Assembly (NCBI GenBank): GCA_031002005.1
Contig: CM061920.1
Coordinates: 47,718,610-47,782,609, forward strand
Length of the DNA stretch: 64,000 bases
Source: Vandiemenella viatica
Taxonomy: Eukaryota; Arthropoda; Insecta; Orthoptera; Morabidae
Direction: 5' to 3'
Of the stretch, positions 33,831 to 46,110 are shown one piece after another (the first letter of the stretch is position 1; each line of letters opens with the position of its first letter). Below the pieces are notes generated by a model. That model saw only the letters and a program-made list of their open reading frames with translations. It was not told the origin of the DNA and ran no database searches. The position numbers and the translations under genes are program-made.

Positions 33831-34750
33831 AAATCCAATTTATCAATTCCATCTCAACCTGTGCTTCAGATTTCTCTGAAAGCAGATTGCAAGAATGCAG
33901 TATTGACATTTTACCTAAGCCCATTTCAGAAAAAATGAATACAGACCCAGGTATCAATGGCTTGGTTAATTCAGTCGGACACTAGTGCACAGTCTTTTAG
34001 TGGCAGTCAGAATCTAAAATATCAACTCCGTTTGTTCTAAGGAAAGCAGTAGAAAAAATTAAACAACATTCAGTGGTTATTATTAATAACCATGTTCTTT
34101 ATTTGGGGTTATATTCATAAGTGATTTGACATTGTTGGTCCATCAAAAATAGTAATTGTAAAATGTTTTCAGGAGCTCAGCATATGACCAATAGATTGAG
34201 TCAGTTTTTAAGTAGATCACAATTTAATGGATTACCTAATATTTGTTTCGTCAAAAAATTGTGGATATCATTAACTCCAATTGGATTAGAAGCTAGTTTT
34301 CTAACTGGTAGTACTTTGAGTGCAAGTGCTAGTATATGTACCTATGTTACTTTATAATAAAGGTGCTAATTTAGCAATTGCATATAAACCAGTTACTGTA
34401 ACTAGTAAATCTATAAATCCTATGGTAATACGTCAAATAAGTGCAAGTAGTTTAGATAAAGTTATTTGGGGTTCCACTGCTATAAACAATTTCCCTAGCT
34501 GTTTAACAATACCTCATAATTGGCCGGTATATGATTAATTTGAAATACCTGCAGTCAAATCTGAAGACAACGGCAATTTTTTTTCTAGCAATGAAACCTA
34601 CAGTGCTTGTGAGAGCTCTAGGGATTTACAGAGTGTATTTTAGGACATTATTCTGATTTTTATCACAAGATTTATAAATTTCAGTTGTGATGAAACATTA
34701 GAATTCATCCCTAGAGGTAAAGATTATGACATTGCCCTTTAAAGGGGGAA
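33831..34750 (+). pseudogene. Unrecognised decayed coding stretch, possibly a densovirus-like capsid relic
   Basis: Two adjoining plus frames (34163-34354 and 34320-34535) join by a single shift near 34350. They have protein-like composition, including LWISLTPIGLEASFLTG and INPMVIRQISASSL. A hydrophobic strand ending in TP(I/L)G.. followed by F.TG reminds me of insect parvovirus capsids, but the likeness is weak and was not tested. Upstream, 33835-33990 reads ILPKPISEKMNTDPGINGL in the same frame, then stops. If viral, it is a fragmentary, inactive genomic copy. A host or transposon origin is equally possible. Confidence 0.25.
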
Positions 34751-36694
34751 AGAATGACATGGGATTGCATCAGAAGAAGGGCCAGTTTGGCGAATTCTAT
34801 AAATAGTAGTGCAACCACCACCAGTCATCATTGGAAGGAGGATGTCCGGTTTTTAATTTTTGTGGCAGTGTTTGAGATTAGCATGTGCATCTAGTTATTT
34901 GTGGTAACCGTCTGAGTTGGTTTATTACCTTTTATGGGGAGTAGGTTGATTGGTTGGTGTATTTTGTTGTTATTGTACATCTAAAGTGAGGATTTTGGTA
35001 TAATCACTCCAATTAGATTTTTTTGTTGAAACTAGCAAGGGCTAATTTTAAATAAGTGTGACTAGAAGTGGGTCATGTTAGAGAAGCAATGAAACACCAA
35101 AGAAATTAATTATTAGTTGACATTTAGTGGTTCCACAACCATTAAAAACTCACCATTCCTATCCTGCTATTATGTTCATACACGACTTTGCTCCAAGTTG
35201 TGAATCAACCATCAAGAACTTTTTTGAATAAAGTGTTAACAATTTCCCAATTAATTGGCAGGAACTGCTATGGACTTTAGTAATAGGAAATACCAAACTC
35301 CCAATGTTGTGCAATTTTTGTGTTACTGAAAAAGTGTTAGGACTTATTAACGAATAATATTAAGAAGCCATAAGCATAACTGCAGATTGTAGCAGAATGG
35401 TGTTTTGATTTTTCTGAGAAATCATTACCTGGTGAAAAATCTGTTGTTTAAGGAAACTTCTGACAGTAATTTAAATAATACACAGGTCAGTGAGTCTAAG
35501 AAATTTAAAAGAAAGCTGTGCTTTAAAGACTTAAGTGGAAATTATTTAATCTCTAACATTAGTTATTATTACTTATTATTTAGTAGTTTTGAGATTTCTG
35601 TTTAACTTTTTGTAAATTTCAGAGGGAAATTTAAAGTAACTATTGACGGAAGGGAAAGTCTATTTATTTTGTAAATTACTTGATGCTATTCCAGGAGAGG
35701 CATAAGGCATGAGTAAGCTCACGTAAAGGAGAACCAAGTTGAAAAGCTATACAGACCAGACGCTTCGTTAGGTTCCAGTGCGTGAGTGACTGTTGTATTA
35801 AATTCTTTGAAATAAAAGTGGTTCCAAATTTTAATAAACTTTATGAGCAAGGTGTTGCTGAAAAAGCTGTAGATGGAAATGTAAGTTAGTGTCAGAAATT
35901 CACACCAACCAGGCAAAAACAGCAAGTTCACAATTGTTGCTCAACTTGATAAAACTATTAAAATAAATTATTTGTGCAGAATCACTCAAAAACATAGAAA
36001 ATTATCCAATTTACTTAACAAATATTTAAACCTACTTTAAAACCTTTTTGTCAAATTTTACCCAACTCATGAAATAGACTGACATAATCCTACACTGACA
36101 ATACTTGTGTGCTGACTGTGATTGTACCAATATATCCACTATCTTTTCTCCCTTGCATATCAACATTCTTTTACATGGGTCAACAGTTATTAATTTAAAC
36201 TAACCATTCCCAAACAAAGATGTAAAATAATTCTCTTTCAATTTAGTTAATAATTAATACTTTAATGCAGAATTATACTAATTGAATTAATTCTCGATAT
36301 TCAAGCAAACTGCCATTTAATACTGTTTATGTAGACTCACAAAATTCTCAAAATCCTTAAAACTGTCAGAAACTAACCCTCTGTCCCCATGTATCATACT
36401 TAAAGATTTTAAGATATTCTTTTCCCAAAGAAACACCTATATTCACTAACAACTTTCTCCTTACATAGTTAATTTACATAGTTTGTTGTCGTATTAAGTT
36501 GCGCCATTTTTCTGATCTAATGTAAGTTTTAGGACAGTTATTTGCACCTATCTGCTCTCTGTGGAAGATATAGTACAAGTCAAATTTTGTAAATCAAGGA
36601 GTCTGACAAAGATAGTGCTCCCTTCATATGTTTTTATACAAAGGCACAATTAAAGCAATGATGATAATCAGAATGATACTGTGTAATCACTGAC
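34751..36694. other. Intron sequence, no gene identified
   Basis: AT-rich. A 66-codon plus frame (35405-35605) and a 70-codon minus frame (35719-35931) show nothing recognisable. Ends at the donor of exon 2. Confidence 0.45.
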
Positions 36695-36814
36695 CTGCTG
36701 ACAGTGTGTACTGCACTGCTTAGTGTTGGTTCTTCTTGCAGGGCCATTCTCAGTTTCCTCACAGAACAATGTTATACATGGATCACCATTAGGTGATGGC
36801 CATTCCTCTCCAAC
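36695..36814 (-). CDS. Hemocytin/hemolectin-like gene, exon 2: VWC-like module (first triplet, second exon)
   Basis: 120-base exon, phase 0 on both sides, acceptor CTTTTGTTGCAG and donor GTCAGT. The 40 residues begin VGEEWPSPNGDPCITLFC, with four cysteines, ending CSTHCQQ. Homologous to exon 5 (FGETYPSPSGDKC...). It follows exon 1 after a 22-kb intron and precedes exon 3 by 5.8 kb. Confidence 0.82.
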
Positions 36815-37159
36815 CTGCAACAAAAGTGGAACTTGTGGTATGATACAAATTGTATGAAGTGTTCATCTAACAAAAATTGTTTAACAACATCCAGTATAGT
36901 CAAGACTACATCTTAATCGAGGGAGAAAAGCACAGGAATTGTTTCAACAAGTATTCTGAGCTCTTTTTTGGTTTGGTATCCATGAATATTTATCAACAGA
37001 TTTCTATTTTTCGATAGTTTAATTCAGTTTATTAACTTAAAGTGTAGTTTCTAAATGGAATAGTATGATATGTATTTTTTTTCATATGAATTTTTTTTTA
37101 ATTTATTCAGTTGGGAAATTATATTATGAAAATAAGCATTACACTGGCAGCCCAAATGA

Positions 37160-37415
37160 GACACGATTTATGATATAATTTGGAGCATCAAAATGTTTTA
37201 CCAATGTTCATCTGCAAAGCACATAGAAGAAATATCCAGAGAATGTCCTAAGAAGTTTATTAAGGTTAGTAAGAACTTTCCATGGTTCAATCATAAAGTG
37301 AAACATTTGCTCAGGAGGCAAAGGCGTTCACATGCCACGGTGAAGAAATTGGGGGACTCGTCTAATCACGCTAAATTAATCAAGTTGCAAGCGGAAGTGT
37401 GTAAGGCAACGCATG
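37160..37415 (+). pseudogene. LINE fragment, upstream part (before the RT)
   Basis: Frame 37193-37444 reads KFIKVSKNFPWFNHKVKHLL, the PWFN..VK.LL..R linker between endonuclease and RT in Jockey/CR1-type LINEs. It is cut by the solo LTR at 37416-37419 and resumes at 39463. Confidence 0.7.
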
Positions 37416-37419
37416 ATGC

Positions 37420-39462
37420 TGTAAGCATCTTAGAATTTTGTTAAATTCTTGCTTCTCACTTTTAAGTATAGGGGGGGAAGTTAACTCGCTAGTAACAGAT
37501 AGTTTCAGTGCTGATATAGGTTAGAAGAGGGACGCTTTATATAGCATGCCGATACCATGACCAAACTGACTAAATAAACCCTTTCAGAAGCAGTAAAGAT
37601 ATATAAAAGTTGATAAAAGACTTTAATAAACTTTCTATGATAGTAAGAAAACATTATTTTGGTAGGAAATAGGTTAATTCACATTAATTCAATTTTCAAA
37701 CAATAAACTCTGCCATGGGTCAATTTCACCATTTCTAAAGCAATTTAAATGCAATAAAGACTGTCAGTATTTAATAAAAGCCCTAAATAAGCTTTGTATA
37801 ACAGTAAACAAACTCTATGTCAATCAAAAATAAAATAATTGATAATAGTTCAATTTGTAAACAATGAACTACTGCTATATGAGTATTTCATCAATTCTAA
37901 ACCATTTTGAAAGCGATAAAGTGACTCAACATTTAATAAAACCAATAAACTAACTTTTTATAATAATATAAAAACCTCATACTAACCTGAAATAGGATAA
38001 TCCATTATAATCCGGATAACCAAATAATAGATTTTTGATATTTGATATTTCACTATTTCGGGATACTTTCAAATGAAATAAAGTAATTTTAAAGGAACAA
38101 TAACTTAATAAAAAGGTAAATTCACTCAAATTCCGTAGTTTCTGAATGTGTAACTAGCTTAAATAAATTTTTGAACACTTTGTTAAATGCACTTCACTTT
38201 TAACATTTTTTTATCATAGAATCCTAGTAAGCTTTTGAAATAAAAAGTAGATTTCTTGAAATAACAAAAAATCTAGTATCATACATATTAATTTCAGAAT
38301 ATTCCATGCAGTAGAACCGATTTTATAAAGATTTTAGAAATTATTTCATCATAAAACCATGTGCCTCACTTAGGAGTTTATTACAACCGATTGAAGCAAG
38401 CTACATGGATAAAATAAACGTTATAATACGTAACTAAATGCAGAGAACATTCTGATAATTTTTCCTTTTGGATATAAACAGTGCTTTCAAAGTTATTAAT
38501 TAAAACCATCTGGCAATTTTAGTAAATCTTGTCAAAGCTATAACTTCAATATCCCGGCATCAATGTCGATAAAACTTACATCATTAAAACTCAGGAATTT
38601 TTGGAGAACACGTTGACAATAATTTTATTTAAATAAATTGCAATTCAGCAGAAATGACGAAATAACACAAATTTAAATGAACTGGTATTTCCCCAAGCCG
38701 GAAACAGGTCGTGTCACTACGCGAAGGTTAAACGAGACATTTTAAACTAATCACTTATAAATACTCACTAAATATCCGTTGATCATCTATTAAATAGGTC
38801 TAAACACTGTCAGCCTTTAATTGCTTTAATCCGCTGGGTTACTGAGTTTGCTGGGTAATATTTTGGTGAGGCCGCAGCAGAACGTAGTGTTTCGGCTGTG
38901 ACGTCATTGACTCTATATAATCTCGTGCTTACATGTTACCGCATCTCTTGTTCCGGGTAGCATTATGTGAGTGATCCTGCGTCAGCCTTGTGTAGAAGAG
39001 GGTAGGAAAATGGTTAGATGTTCGCGCCATTGGGTCAGCCATGTTGGGATTTAGGTGTGATAGACTGAGAGGATAACTTTCAACATGAACTTGTAAATTT
39101 GCAAAAGGGGTCGGTCGGTTAAATTTCTCTCAACAACTTGCAATATTTTGGAAAAGTGTGTTCGATTTGCCTAATCAACTGTTAAATGCAAATTTTCGTA
39201 AATGTGACTTGGGAAATAAAACTTTGAATTTTCTGAAAGTGAACTTTTGTCATTTAGTAGTTAACTTGGAACCTTTCCTAGATTTGTGGTTTAGGAACAG
39301 ATCTAGTGGCGACCTTTAAGCATTTTAGTTGAGTTTCTGTCAGGCTACATGGACAAATTTAAATTATTTTATGAACTTTCAGCAGAACTTTGAATCCACT
39401 TAAACTGTTAGTTGAGGCGCTGAGTCTATACTACAGCCCCGGTATCGGCGTTGGGTCTTACA
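37420..39462 (+). repeat. Long solo LTR, 2,043 bp (copy 1 of family L)
   Basis: Starts TGTAAGC and ends GGGTCTTACA. Flanked by ATGC at 37416-37419 and 39463-39466. It interrupts a LINE coding region whose two halves resume on either side, so both boundaries are fixed. Shares internal blocks with 30930-33273. A GC-rich, CpG-containing zone near 38690-39020 with CTCTATATAATCTCG is a likely promoter on the plus strand. Confidence 0.85.
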
Positions 39463-39466
39463 ATGC

Positions 39467-41120
39467 GTTTAAAGAATTCAAGCCAACAATTTTTCCAAAG
39501 ATCTGATTGCTACTTCAGGAAAGTTCTGGTCGTATATCAAGGTAGCAAGAGGCTCTCATGAGTTTATGCAGTCACTGATTAAGAAAAAATTGGTAATTAT
39601 CAGAAACTAGCATAGAGAAAGCAGAAATTTTGAATAATATATTTAAAAAAGTTTTCACAACAGAAAACTTAGAGGAGATTCCAATATTTAACAATTATAC
39701 CAACAAAATTATGAAAGATCACATTCTTGATGTTGTGGAAATAAATAAACTGCTTATGAATGTAAAAACCAATAAGGCTCCCAGACCAGACAATATTCCT
39801 ACAAGATTCTACTCCAGTTACCCAAAGAAAATTGTGCCGTATTTGATGAAATTATGTACCACCTCATTGGACCAATGAAAAATACCAGCTGAATGGAAGA
39901 CCGGCATCATAGGTCCAGCATTTAAAAATGGGAATATTAATGATCCTCAAAATTATAGCCCAATCTCGTTAACATCAAAATTTAGCAGGATTTTAGACCA
40001 CATCATCAATTCAAATGTCATGAAGTTTTTTGATGATGGAGATCATGGATTCAGATAAGGCCAATGCTGCTAAACATAACTTGTACTCTTAATTCACATG
40101 TGCCGTATTGTAGATGAGCAATCCCAGGTTCACTTAGTTCTATTTGATTTTAAAAAAATCTGTCGACACTGTGCCTCACCCTAGGTTACTTAGAAAACCT
40201 TGTGGTTATGGCATATCTAGACAAATATGCGACTGGGTAGCAGACTTTCTAAAGGGCAGACCACATTGTGTAGTTCTCGACGGTGAGTGTTCGTCACTTA
40301 CCGAAGTAAGGTCCGGGGTTTCCCAGGGAAATGTGATAGGGCCTCTGTTGTTTCTCATATACATTATTGGGGAAGGGGGAAGAAAAGACTATTTGCCAAT
40401 GATGCTATTATTTATTGTGAAATCAAAACCCAGGATGACTGCGCTTTGTTACAAGATGATATTACGAAAATAACTGTGTGGTCTAAAGACTGGCAGTTGG
40501 AGTTAAATGCTACAAAGTGCCAAATCATGCGTATAAGTAAAAAGGTGACACCATTTATCTCTGAATATACAATTAATGGCACTGTCCTTAGAACAGTAGA
40601 TTCTGCTAAATACCTAGGGGTAATAATTCATAATAACTTGTCATGAGCATATCGAGAAGGTGATGGGGAAAGCAAATCATATGCTCCAATTTCTAGGTTG
40701 TAATTTAAAACAGTGCAGCACACCAGAAGTTAAATTGATTGCATATAAGTCACTAGTGCATCTTCACTGAGAATATTGTTGTGCTGTATGGGGTCCCCAT
40801 CAAAAGGGTTTATTGGAGTCATTAGAGTAGGTCCAAAGAAGAGCCGCTCGATTCGTGACAGGTATATATAGTTGGAGGGAAAGCGTAAGTGCAATGTTGA
40901 AGGAGTTAGGTTGGGAAGACCTGGAACACAGAAGGCATTTCTCTTGTCAGAAGCGAATAGAAATATTCATGACTGACTTTTTCTGAATGACAGCAAACAA
41001 ATATTAGTACCAGCAACATTCATATCTAGGAATGACCATGAAAATAAGAGAAATGAGGGCAGAAAAGATTTATTTCTATACTCATTTTTTGCACAAACGA
41101 TTAGGGAATGGAATAGGACG
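39467..41120 (+). pseudogene. LINE reverse transcriptase (CR1/Jockey type), decayed
   Basis: Resumes the LINE after the solo LTR: DLIATSGKFWSYIKVARGS, VKTNKAPRPDNIPTRFY (39760-39815), KIPAEWKTGIIGPAFKNG, NYSPISLTSKFSRILD, DTVPHPRLLRKPCGYGIS, SGVSQGNVIGPLLFLIYI (40315-40365), then the catalytic box, which reads LFANDAIIY instead of FADD (about 40395-40420), and VDSAKYLGVIIHNNLS. Frames shift several times; one catalytic Asp is Asn. The end near 41110 is the C-terminal FFAQTIREWNRT. Confidence 0.85.
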
Positions 41121-41159
41121 GCTTTACCGGGTGAGTAAACTTAAAATTCAACAGGAATA

Positions 41160-41365
41160 GTTCTCAATAAAACACTATTGTCATCCTGATCAGATTTTTC
41201 CATGGTTTTCCCAGACCACTCCAGGCAAATTCTGGGATGGTTCCTAAAAATAGCCCATAGGCACCTGCTGCCACATCCCCGCCTTTGCACATTAGGATTG
41301 GAGCAATGCACCCTCCGCCACTCACTTTTAATGAATCACGGAGTAATAACAATAATAATAATAAT
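41160..41365 (+). repeat. SINE-like fragment
   Basis: TTCCATGGTTTTCCCAGACC, CCAGGCAAATTCTGGGATGG match, in order, the non-tRNA body of the SINE at 60085-60320 read on its own strand (TTTTCCATGGTTCCCC, CCAGGCAAATGCCAGGATG). The tRNA-like head is missing. An (AAT)n run follows at 41345-41370. Confidence 0.6.
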
Positions 41366-41494
41366 AATTAGTCGACTCGTGTGAAAATTTTGCTAATAAA
41401 ATATGATGAATAATGATGCTGAATGTTTGTAATATAATGAAAAGTAGAACCACATTTTTGCAGCAGCAAATATTTATTTGTTTAGTATATCACT

Positions 41495-41499
41495 TCTTG

Positions 41500-41527
<28 letters not shown>
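41495..41527. repeat. (TA)n microsatellite
   Basis: About 14 TA units just before the satellite field. Confidence 0.9.
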
Positions 41528-41531
<4 letters not shown>

Positions 41532-41544
41532 ACGTTGTTCGAAT

Positions 41545-42821
41545 AATATTGATTCTTTTGTCCTTTAAAGGCCGAATTCCAAAACATTCCTTTTACAAAA
41601 TATGGTGTCACCAAAACCAAAGCGGACACCTTGGTCTTTCAAATGATACCTCATTTATTGATTTCGGTTAATCATCAAGTGGAGTAAAAAAAAGTTTTGA
41701 AATGATAAAATGATGATATTATTGCCCCTTAAGGGTTTAAATTGGAGAAAGTTCTTTCTTAAAATAAGATGTGACCAAAATGGATACTCAAATGTTTAAA
41801 ATGATACCTCATTTATCGATTTCTATTAGGTATCAAGGGAGATAAATGGCTCATGACCGGAAATTGCGTTGTAGAAATATTAATATTTTTGCTCTTTAAC
41901 GGTTGTTTATCAATTTTGTTTAAGTATCAAGGGAGATAATGTCTGAAGACACAAAAAACTCATTTTAGAAATACTGATATGTTTGCCCTTTAAGGGATAA
42001 ATTTAAAAAAAAAAAATCCTTTCTTAAAATATGATGTGACCACAGTGGAGACCTTAATCTTTAGGATGATACCTCATTTAACTATTTCTGTTAGATATTA
42101 ATGGAAATAAATGGCTCGTGATAAAAAAATGCATTGAAAAACTATTGATACTTTTTCCCTTTAAGGGTTGAATTCCAAAAAAAATTCTTTCTTAATATAT
42201 GATGTCAAAAAAACTGAGACATTACTCTTCATAATCCGACTTCATGTATCAATTTAGGTTAGATATCCAGACCAATAAATGGCTTGGGACACAAAAAGTG
42301 CATTTTAGAAATATTGACATTATTTCCCTTTAAGGGTGAAATTACGAAAAATTCCTTTCTTAAAATATACTGTGACCATGGTGGAGACCTTAATCTTTAA
42401 TATGATACCACATTTATTTAAATTGGTTAGATATCAAGGGAGATAAATGGCTCGTGACACAAAAATGTATTGTAGAAATTAATACATTTGTCCTTTAAGG
42501 GTCGAATTCTGAAAAAAAATTTAAAAAATATTATTAGACCAAAGTGGAGACCTTAGTTTCTAAAATAATACCTCATTTCTTGATTTCAGTTAAATATCAA
42601 GGGAGATAAATAGCTTGTGACAAAAATTAGACGTTTTGGAACTAATGGTAATTTTGCCCTTTAAGGATCGAATTACGAAAAATTCCTTTCTTAAAATACA
42701 ATGTGATCACAGCGGAGATCTTAATCTTTAATTTGACACCTCATTTATCTATACCATCTATATGGAGGGATATAAATGGCTCATGATACAAAAACACACT
42801 GCCGAACATTGATACTTTTGC
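41545..42821 (+). repeat. Satellite array S, block 1
   Basis: Tandem units of about 165 bp. Spacing of the marker CCCTTTAAGGG is 163, 167, 165, 173, 164 and 166 bases, with one shortened unit of 95. Each unit has in order CTTTAAGGG, GAATTC, TTCTTAAAATATGATG, GGAGACCTTAATCTTT, ATGATACCTCATTTA, TATCAAGGGAGATAAATGGC, GACACAAAAA and AGAAATATTGAT. Units differ by 10-25% by eye, so the array is old. Confidence 0.9.
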
Positions 42822-43385
42822 CTTTTTTTTGTTTTTTTGTTTATTACTTTCCTATTTATTGGTTACAAAATTCAGAGATGTATGGTACTAGGTATAAAGG
42901 TATCAATACCAGGTACAAGATACAATACACAAAATCAAAGTGTGGTGCAAATACAAAGATTTAAGATACAGACTTCTTGAATGTGAGATACGAAGATACA
43001 TGCTTCTGTTAAATTCATCATTCACACTGTTCACTTCTTGTGGGCTAGCAGCGTGGTCGTTCCGTGAGTTTTGTTTTCTTCGGCAGCTGTCTTCTCCTGC
43101 GCTCTTCCGGGTTGGCACCCCTGTGTGTGTTGTTACGGAATGCTTGGGTGTCCGCCCATTACGAGGGATTGCAGAGTGTTGCCGTATGAGCTGGCGTAAC
43201 GGGGAGAAGTGGTCGCCTTAGCGAATTCTCTCTCCATGTAATTGGTGTATTCTTTGTCGTGGTGTTGACAAACATATAGTACTGTATGGCCTAGCAGCCA
43301 TGTTGCGGCATTTTGTTTCCGTGCTGGTTTTCGGATCTTATCGGGTCTGAGTATTTCCTGTATTGAAATTGTGGTTCCGCTGAAT
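42822..43385 (-). other. Unclassified insertion in the satellite, T-run at its left end
   Basis: Interrupts a satellite unit after CTTTTGCC and before GAATTC. The left edge is T8-G-T7-G-T3, like the A tail of a retroposed minus-strand copy. The right half (43040-43240) is GC-richer with CpGs, unlike its surroundings. A 93-codon plus frame there has no known motif. It could be a retrocopy of a host transcript or an unknown retroelement. Confidence 0.5.
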
Positions 43386-44403
43386 TCCTAAAAATTCCTG
43401 TCTTAATATATGATGTCACCAAAGCGGAGATCTTAATATTTAAAATGATTCTTCATTAAATGATTTCAGATAGTTATCTATCGATATAAATGACTTGTAA
43501 TACAAAAATAACTGCATTTTAGGAATATTGACTTTTTGCCCATTAAGGGTCATATTCCGAAAAATTTCTTTCTTAAAATATGACGCATCCAAAGTGGAGA
43601 CCATAAGCTTTAAAATGACACCTCATTTATTGATTGTGATTAACTATGAAGGCAGATAATGCCCTCTGAGAGTTAAATTCCAAGAATTCCTTTTATAAAA
43701 ATACGGTGTGATCAAAGCAGACAGCTTGGCCTTTAAAATGACACCTCATTTACCGATTTCGGTTAGGCATCAAGACCTTACGAAGACCTCAGTCTTTGAA
43801 ATGGTACCTCATTTACCAGTTTTGTTTAGTTATCAAGGGAGACAAATGACTGAAGACATAAAAACGCATTTAAGAAATACTGATATTTTTGCCCTTTACG
43901 AGTTAAATTCAGAAAATTCCATTCTTAAAACATGATTTGACCATAACGGAGATCTTAATCTTTAGAATGATACCTCTCTTATCTATCTCAGTTATATATT
44001 AATGGAGATAAATGGCTTGTGACACAAAAATGCGTTGAAGAACCATTGATACTTTTTCCCTTTAAGGGTTCAATTACAAAAATATTTATTTCTTAGTATA
44101 TGATGTCACCAAAGCAGAGACACTAATCTTCATAATCCTACTTCATTTATTGTTTTCGGTTATATAGCCAAGATGATAAATGGCTTGAGACACAAAAAAC
44201 GCATTTTACAATATTAACATTTTTCCCCTTTAAGGTTCGAATTTTGAAAAATTAATTTCTTAAAATATAATGTTACCATGGCGGAGACCTCATTTATCTA
44301 TATCAGTTGGGTATTAAGGAAGATAAATAGCTTGTGATATAGAAATGAGTCGTAGAATCAATGATACGTTTTCCCTTTAAGGGTTGAATTCCAAAAAAAT
44401 TCT
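43386..44403 (+). repeat. Satellite array S, block 2
   Basis: Continues block 1 in the same direction with about six units, some with internal deletions (near 43660 and 43780). Interrupted at 44403 by a PLE. Confidence 0.88.
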
Positions 44404-44409
44404 TCCTAG

Positions 44410-45710
44410 ATCCGCGGCCCCTGCACAGCCATCCTAGTACATATTTCCTTTCATCCTTGGATCACCTGATCCTCTCCAAAAACTTCTTCAACTTTAATTC
44501 CACACTAAATCAGCAAGTCCGTGGTACAGCTTTGGGAACCCGCATGGCCCATTCCTATGCCAACTTGTTCCTTGGTTGTCTGGAGGAACGTTTCCTCAGC
44601 CACACCTCCCTTAAACCCACTGCTTGGTTCAGATACATAGATGATATATTTATGATCTGAAACCACAGTGAAAATCAACTCCTAGAACTCCTCCATTCCC
44701 TTAACAATAGCCATTCCATTAATTTCACCTGGACCTACTCCTGTACAGACATCACGTTCCTCGATGTGGACATCATGCTCAGGCAGTGTGCCCTTCACAC
44801 CTATCAAACCAACTAATTTACAGCACTATATACATTTTGACAGCTGCCACCCATTCCACACCAAACGTTCCCTTCCCTACAGCCTTGCTATCTGCTGAAA
44901 ACGTATCTGTTATGATTCTTAATCCCTCTCCCAGTACTCCCAAAACCTATCCCAAGCCCTTATTTCCTGCTCCTACCCAGCAGACTTTGTACATAAAAAA
45001 ATCACCCACCCTCCATAACCACTCCCAGCTGGCACCTCTAGAATCCAACCATAGCCCTGTCTTTGTCACCCAGTTCTCTCCTGGCCTCGAATCCATCAAT
45101 AGAATCCTACAACAGGGGCATTACTTCCTTCGCTCCTTTCCAGAAATGTGCTCACTCTTGCCAAAAATTCTGCCAACTGTCCCCCATATTTGTTTCAGCA
45201 GACTACCTAACCTAAAAAATATCTTGGTCCACAAATACCCTCCATCTGACTCTCCTAAAACACCTTATGGATCTTTTCTGTGCAATAGACCTCGCTGCAA
45301 AACCTGCAACATGCATCCTCCCACTACTACATATTATAACCCTGTCACAGGGAAACCTTCCCCATCACTGGACATGCCACCTGCTCCACAACTCACATGA
45401 TATACCAGCTAACTTGCCACCATTGCAGAAGTTCCTATATAGGCATGACTGCACAACAACTTTAGACCAGAATGAACAAGAATGAATGGCCACAGACATA
45501 ACGTCCACACCCGCAATTTATATCTGCCAATACCTGAACATGCCAACTGCCAGAATTCCAACAACTTCAATGAATGTTTCACTGTTGGAGCAATCAGAAT
45601 TTTCTCTGAAACCACCACCGCCTCAGAACTTCGGAGATGGGAACTGGCATTCCAAAATATCCCAGATACCAGACATTCACCCGGCCTCAACCACGGATAA
45701 AATTATTTTC
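44410..45710 (+). pseudogene. Penelope-like element E: RT catalytic region and GIY-YIG endonuclease
   Basis: Reads GTALGTRMAHSYANLFLGCL, then the catalytic box WFRYIDDIFMI (44620-44655), a stop, SLNNSHSINFTWTYS, ITFLDVDI. After shifts: GHYFLRSFPEMCS, RLPNLKNILVHKYPPSD, CNRPRCKTCNMHPPTTTYYN (45290-45350). The nuclease has IYQLTCHHC, YIGMT near 45430, R in RMNGHR, and the C-terminal ASELRRWELAFQNIPDT ending at 45680. This is the only copy here showing the YIDD box. Several stops and frameshifts; inactive. Confidence 0.85.
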
Positions 45711-45983
45711 TGTGATGAATCACTCACTATTATCAGTATTAACATTATTGTCATTTAACTAGCTACATTTTTTTTCTTCAAAATTTATATCTCTATATTT
45801 ATTTCCTCAATTTTTGTTTTCGTCTCTACATTCTATACCCTTTTGGTATATTACTATCTCTATCACCTTCTGCGATATACATATTTATATACAACATCTT
45901 GGTCCCACTGCCAATCCACTCAGTCATGTAGGAATCTTTGGCATGTGCACACCTCCCGAACCACATGACTCATTCTCTTTAAC

Positions 45984-46107
45984 ATGAAGAAGGTTTAAGA
46001 CCAAAATATTGTGTATATTTTTTTTTTGTGTTTCGTGATATATGTTCTTCTCCCATCGCTGACTTCAACTATGGTGAGTGATGAGTCTTTTTCCCTTTCC
46101 CTGTAAT
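45984..46107 (+). repeat. PLE terminal module, copy 10
   Basis: Core ATGAAGA-A-GGTTTAAGACC-AAAA-TATT from 45984, TTTTGTGTTTCGTGATATA, CATCGCTGACTTCAACTATGG, GGTGAGTGATGAG and TTTTTCCCTTTCCC. Complete, at a fixed 3' end. Confidence 0.85.
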
Positions 46108-46110
46108 TTA

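Larger units (their letters stand above)
44404..46110 (+). mobile_element. PLE copy E with 11-bp target duplication
   Basis: Inserted into a satellite unit. AAAAAAATTCT occurs at 44393-44403 and again at 46111-46121, and the satellite continues on both sides. The copy starts inside the reverse transcriptase and runs to a 3' end after the terminal module (45984-46107) with CCCTGTAATTTA. This fixes the true 3' end of the family and shows 5' truncation with no inverted arm. Confidence 0.88.

Noticed and set aside
42940..43221. 93-codon frame in the GC-rich insertion
   Set aside because: No recognisable domain, and the insertion looks retroposed on the minus strand; not reported as a gene.
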